From JAVBKE01 sp031554215 (GTDB taxonomy: Bacteria; Bacillota; Bacilli; JARBTR01): 64,000 nt of DNA. Made by a program: the position numbers and the translations under genes. This document shows positions 62,042 to 64,000 of the stretch, in pieces (the first letter of the stretch is position 1; each line of letters starts with the position of its first letter). Location of the stretch: contig JAVBKF010000119.1 of NCBI GenBank assembly GCA_031554215.1, positions 1-64,000 on the forward strand. Direction: 5' to 3'. Below the pieces are notes generated by a model, which saw nothing but the letters and a program-made list of their open reading frames with translations, did no database searches and had not been told where the DNA came from.

Positions 62042-63385
62042 TTAATAGTTTAGGTATGGCATTGGATTGATACAGTTTGAATGGTTTGCTTGAAATCCGC
62101 CTCGCATCAATTCAAAGTGTACATGCTGCCCATGCGACTGACCAGTATTACCCATGATACCAATTTGCTGTCCTTGTGAAACGGTATCTCCAGTGTTGAC
62201 GTAGCGATTCTGCATATGTGCATATAAAGTGGAGTACGTTTGACCATTATAGCGATGGGCAATAATGACGCAATTTCCATATGAATTCGAGTAGTAGGAG
62301 CTACTAACGACTCCGTCTGCTGCCGCATAAATTGGCACGTCTGATTTGTTAGCGATATCAACACCATAATGGAAACCATCCTCACGCGAACCAAAACCGG
62401 ACGTGATTGTACCGGCAGCTGGGTTGCTTAGAAGATTACCACTTGCTGGAGGAGGGGTATAACCACCACCGCTAGAACCACTAGATCCGCCAGAACTGCC
62501 AGAACCACTGGATCCACTAGACCCGCCAGAACCACCATTATTATTATTATTATTATTATTATTGGTTTCTGCCGCCGCTGCTTCTGCCGCTTCTGCTGCC
62601 GCCGCCGCTTCTGCCGCTGCGGCCTCTTCTTGTGCAATCAACTGTGCAATAGCGGCCTCCTGACCTTCAAGAATCACATCTTCTTCTTCTTGATTGACAA
62701 TATAACTCTCGATTTCATGCTCCTGATCTGTTAATGTAACAAGTGTTTCTTCCTTTTGCTCTTTCTGAACCCCGAGTGTTGCCTCGAGACTTTGAAATTC
62801 AGCATTCAGTGATGCTAACTCTTCCTTGTTTTTTTCAAGATCTGCTTTGGCACTTGTTAATTTCTTTTGGTCAGCAACTTGCGCTTCAATAATGTCTTGA
62901 TCGGCAGTCACTAACGCTGAAACTGCATCCATCCGCTCAACAAATTCTCCGAATGAACTGGCACCAAAGATGACTTCAGCATATCTCGATTCCCAACCGT
63001 TTTCCTGTACAAGAACGAGGCGTTCACGGATGATTTGATCCCGTGCGACTATGTTCTCTTGTAACGTGGCGATGTCAGATTCCAGTGAGACGATTTCATC
63101 ATTTACCTGATTAATTTGATCAGTTGTTGTTCTAATCTTCTCAGACGTATCAGAAATTTGTTGGTCAAGTTGCTCAATGTTGACTTGCGTGTCACCTTTT
63201 TCTTTTTTTACACCATCAAGTTCAGCTTGGCTCTGGTCAATGTTCTGGTCAATTTGAGATTGTTGCTGATCGATGTTTTCTTGCTGATTTTCATACTCTG
63301 AAACACTTGTAGCTAGAACGTGGTTCGGTAAGAAAATAAGCAATAGACAAATCATCGAAACGAGTAAGCTTCTTGCTTTTTTCAT
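62042..63385 (-). CDS. EnvC/CwlO-like M23 peptidoglycan hydrolase
   Basis: This 447-residue secreted protein has a signal peptide ending near LATS, a long coiled coil (about 30-245), an Ala/Glu run, nine consecutive Asn, a Gly/Ser linker (to about 310) and a LytM/M23 domain (about 325-447). The zinc ligands are in FHYGVDIAN and GQHVHFELM. Homologues are activated by the FtsE-FtsX complex through the coiled coil. Here the gene starts 15 nt after ftsX, so FtsX is the likely partner. AAAGGAG precedes the ATG. The linker is encoded by triplet repeats. Confidence 0.93.
   Translation of the reverse strand: MKKARSLLVSMICLLLIFLPNHVLATSVSEYENQQENIDQQQSQIDQNIDQSQAELDGVKKEKGDTQVNIEQLDQQISDTSEKIRTTTDQINQVNDEIVSLESDIATLQENIVARDQIIRERLVLVQENGWESRYAEVIFGASSFGEFVERMDAVSALVTADQDIIEAQVADQKKLTSAKADLEKNKEELASLNAEFQSLEATLGVQKEQKEETLVTLTDQEHEIESYIVNQEEEDVILEGQEAAIAQLIAQEEAAAAEAAAAAEAAEAAAAETNNNNNNNNNGGSGGSSGSSGSGSSGGSSGSSGGGYTPPPASGNLLSNPAAGTITSGFGSREDGFHYGVDIANKSDVPIYAAADGVVSSSYYSNSYGNCVIIAHRYNGQTYSTLYAHMQNRYVNTGDTVSQGQQIGIMGNTGQSHGQHVHFELMRGGFQANHSNCINPMPYLNY
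62537..62563. repeat. (ATT)9 triplet microsatellite in the M23 gene
   Basis: Nine ATT units on the plus strand encode nine Asn on the minus strand, next to GCC/GCT-type Ala repeats and Gly/Ser repeats. Unit changes would alter the linker length without shifting the frame. Confidence 0.9.
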
Positions 63386-63399
63386 TGTCCGTCTCCTTT

Positions 63400-64000
63400 C
63401 TATATTTTTATATACTTTCTAATCGATAACAAACTAGCGATTACACCAATAACGGTACCAATTGTAACGATTGAGAGTGCTACATAAATAATAAATGGAT
63501 TTGGTGGTAGTGTTTTGAAAAATTCAAGCCCTGCGCGGCTTAGAATTTCATGGCGATCGACATAGATATAGCTAAGACTAATTGTTGCGATTGGAATAAT
63601 CGATCCAAGTATACCGAGCCAAATGCCTTCGAGGAAGAATGGCCATCTGATAAATGCATTTGTAGCACCTACTAGCCTCATGATTTCGATTTCACGTTTC
63701 CTAGAGAGAATGGTGACACGAATCGTATTAACAATTAGGAAAACAGCAACTAATGCGAGTGCGACAATCAAAACGAAACCGATTGTTCGTCCCCATTTTG
63801 TAAATTCAAACATCTGCTCAACGTAATCTTCTCCATAATTTATATCGTCAACATTATTGAGCTCTTCTATTTTTGGTATAACTTCACTCGTTTGTTGTGG
63901 GTCTTTCAATTTGACAACGAAAACGTCATGCAACGGGTTATTGGCTTTGTATTGCTGATACAATTCTTCGCTTTGGTCAAGCCCTAGGCTTTCCTTGTGC
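63400..64000 (-). CDS. ftsX: Cell division protein FtsX, C-terminal part, cut by window end
   Basis: The frame is open to base 64000. It has the end of the extracellular loop (EVIPKIEELNNVDDINYG), then TMs 2-4 with IGFVLIVALALVAVFLIVNT, the FtsX motif SRKREIEIMRLVGATNAFIR and FFLEGIWLGILGSIIPIATI. FtsX with the ATPase FtsE, expected just outside the window, transmits a signal to the M23 hydrolase downstream. The N-terminus is missing only because the window ends. Confidence 0.93.
   Translation of the reverse strand, partial: HKESLGLDQSEELYQQYKANNPLHDVFVVKLKDPQQTSEVIPKIEELNNVDDINYGEDYVEQMFEFTKWGRTIGFVLIVALALVAVFLIVNTIRVTILSRKREIEIMRLVGATNAFIRWPFFLEGIWLGILGSIIPIATISLSYIYVDRHEILSRAGLEFFKTLPPNPFIIYVALSIVTIGTVIGVIASLLSIRKYIKI

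Noticed and set aside
1..64000. tRNA, rRNA or prophage structural genes
   Set aside because: No cloverleaf-like or rRNA-like segments and no phage head, tail or integrase genes were recognised by reading; a tRNA/rRNA scan would be needed to exclude short ones.

Overview
The window looks like a chromosomal segment of a low-to-moderate GC, spore-forming member of the Bacillota, most likely Bacillales. The evidence is a gamma-type small acid-soluble spore protein (59.7 kb), the ftsX / CwlO-EnvC-like M23 hydrolase / CtpB-like S41 protease cluster at the right edge, strong AGGAGG-type ribosome binding sites throughout, and CsoR, MntR, BlaI and PadR regulators. The species cannot be named from the sequence. 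No tRNA, rRNA or CRISPR array was seen.

Left edge (0-4.5 kb): a mobile and decaying patch with a frameshifted IS110 transposase, an XRE repressor broken in a G run, an orphan Rhs tip carrying a WHH-type HNH nuclease toxin with a probable immunity gene, and a 30-residue hydrophobic type I toxin with a convergent antisense RNA (TxpA/RatA-like layout). 4.5-8.7 kb: a CsoR-controlled copper operon (unrecognised duplicated-domain lipoprotein, CopA, CopZ, CsoR) with two CsoR-box-like palindromes upstream. 8.7-12.7 kb (minus strand): guanine deaminase, a DUF1904 protein, a broken GNAT gene, a heavily degraded tryptophanase/tyrosine phenol-lyase gene, and an intact RidA protein and YheO/DauR-like regulator left behind with it.

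13-20 kb: a phosphodiesterase-family enzyme, a DHFR-like reductase, an OmpR/histidine kinase pair, cysK and cysE. 20.5-25.4 kb: a second copper-type locus with a BlaI-type repressor and cop-box-like operator, a broken M56 (BlaR1-like) sensor protease, and three proteins with the same Cys...CxMGM cupredoxin signature, one fused to an HMA domain and a SafE-like membrane domain; then a PepSY protein on the other strand. The PepSY promoter and the two-component promoter share one architecture (two TTTAAYC repeats at 11-bp period, then 9 nt, then a -10 box), which predicts that the response regulator controls the PepSY gene 10 kb away. 25.7-31 kb: mntR-mntH with a palindromic operator, a dead Fic gene, and a copC-copD pair, the third copper module.

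31-37.3 kb: a putative amidoligase cassette (acidic membrane-anchored peptide with a Gly/Ser tail, YgiC/YjfC-like ATP-grasp ligase, DUF350 membrane protein) next to an RCK potassium channel, a MerR/TipA-like regulator with an internal start, glutathione peroxidase and ferritin. 38-46.4 kb: one 2791-codon gene for a cyclic beta-1,2-glucan synthase-like protein. 47-57 kb: a branched-chain amino acid ABC transporter whose binding-protein gene lies 5 kb from livHMGF; between them are a PadR/HAAS pair, a radical SAM SPL-like protein, an alkyltransferase-like protein without the catalytic Cys, and exonuclease III. 57-64 kb: an ABC exporter, an Ntdp-type phosphatase, spore-related small genes, CtpB, the M23 hydrolase and FtsX (cut by the window end).

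Two themes stand out. Metal handling recurs (three copper modules, Mn uptake, ferritin). Broken genes are also frequent: at least seven are recognisable (IS110, XRE, GNAT, Tna/Tpl, M56, Fic and one unidentified remnant), so the region is either actively decaying or carries sequencing indels; the multi-lesion cases favour real decay.
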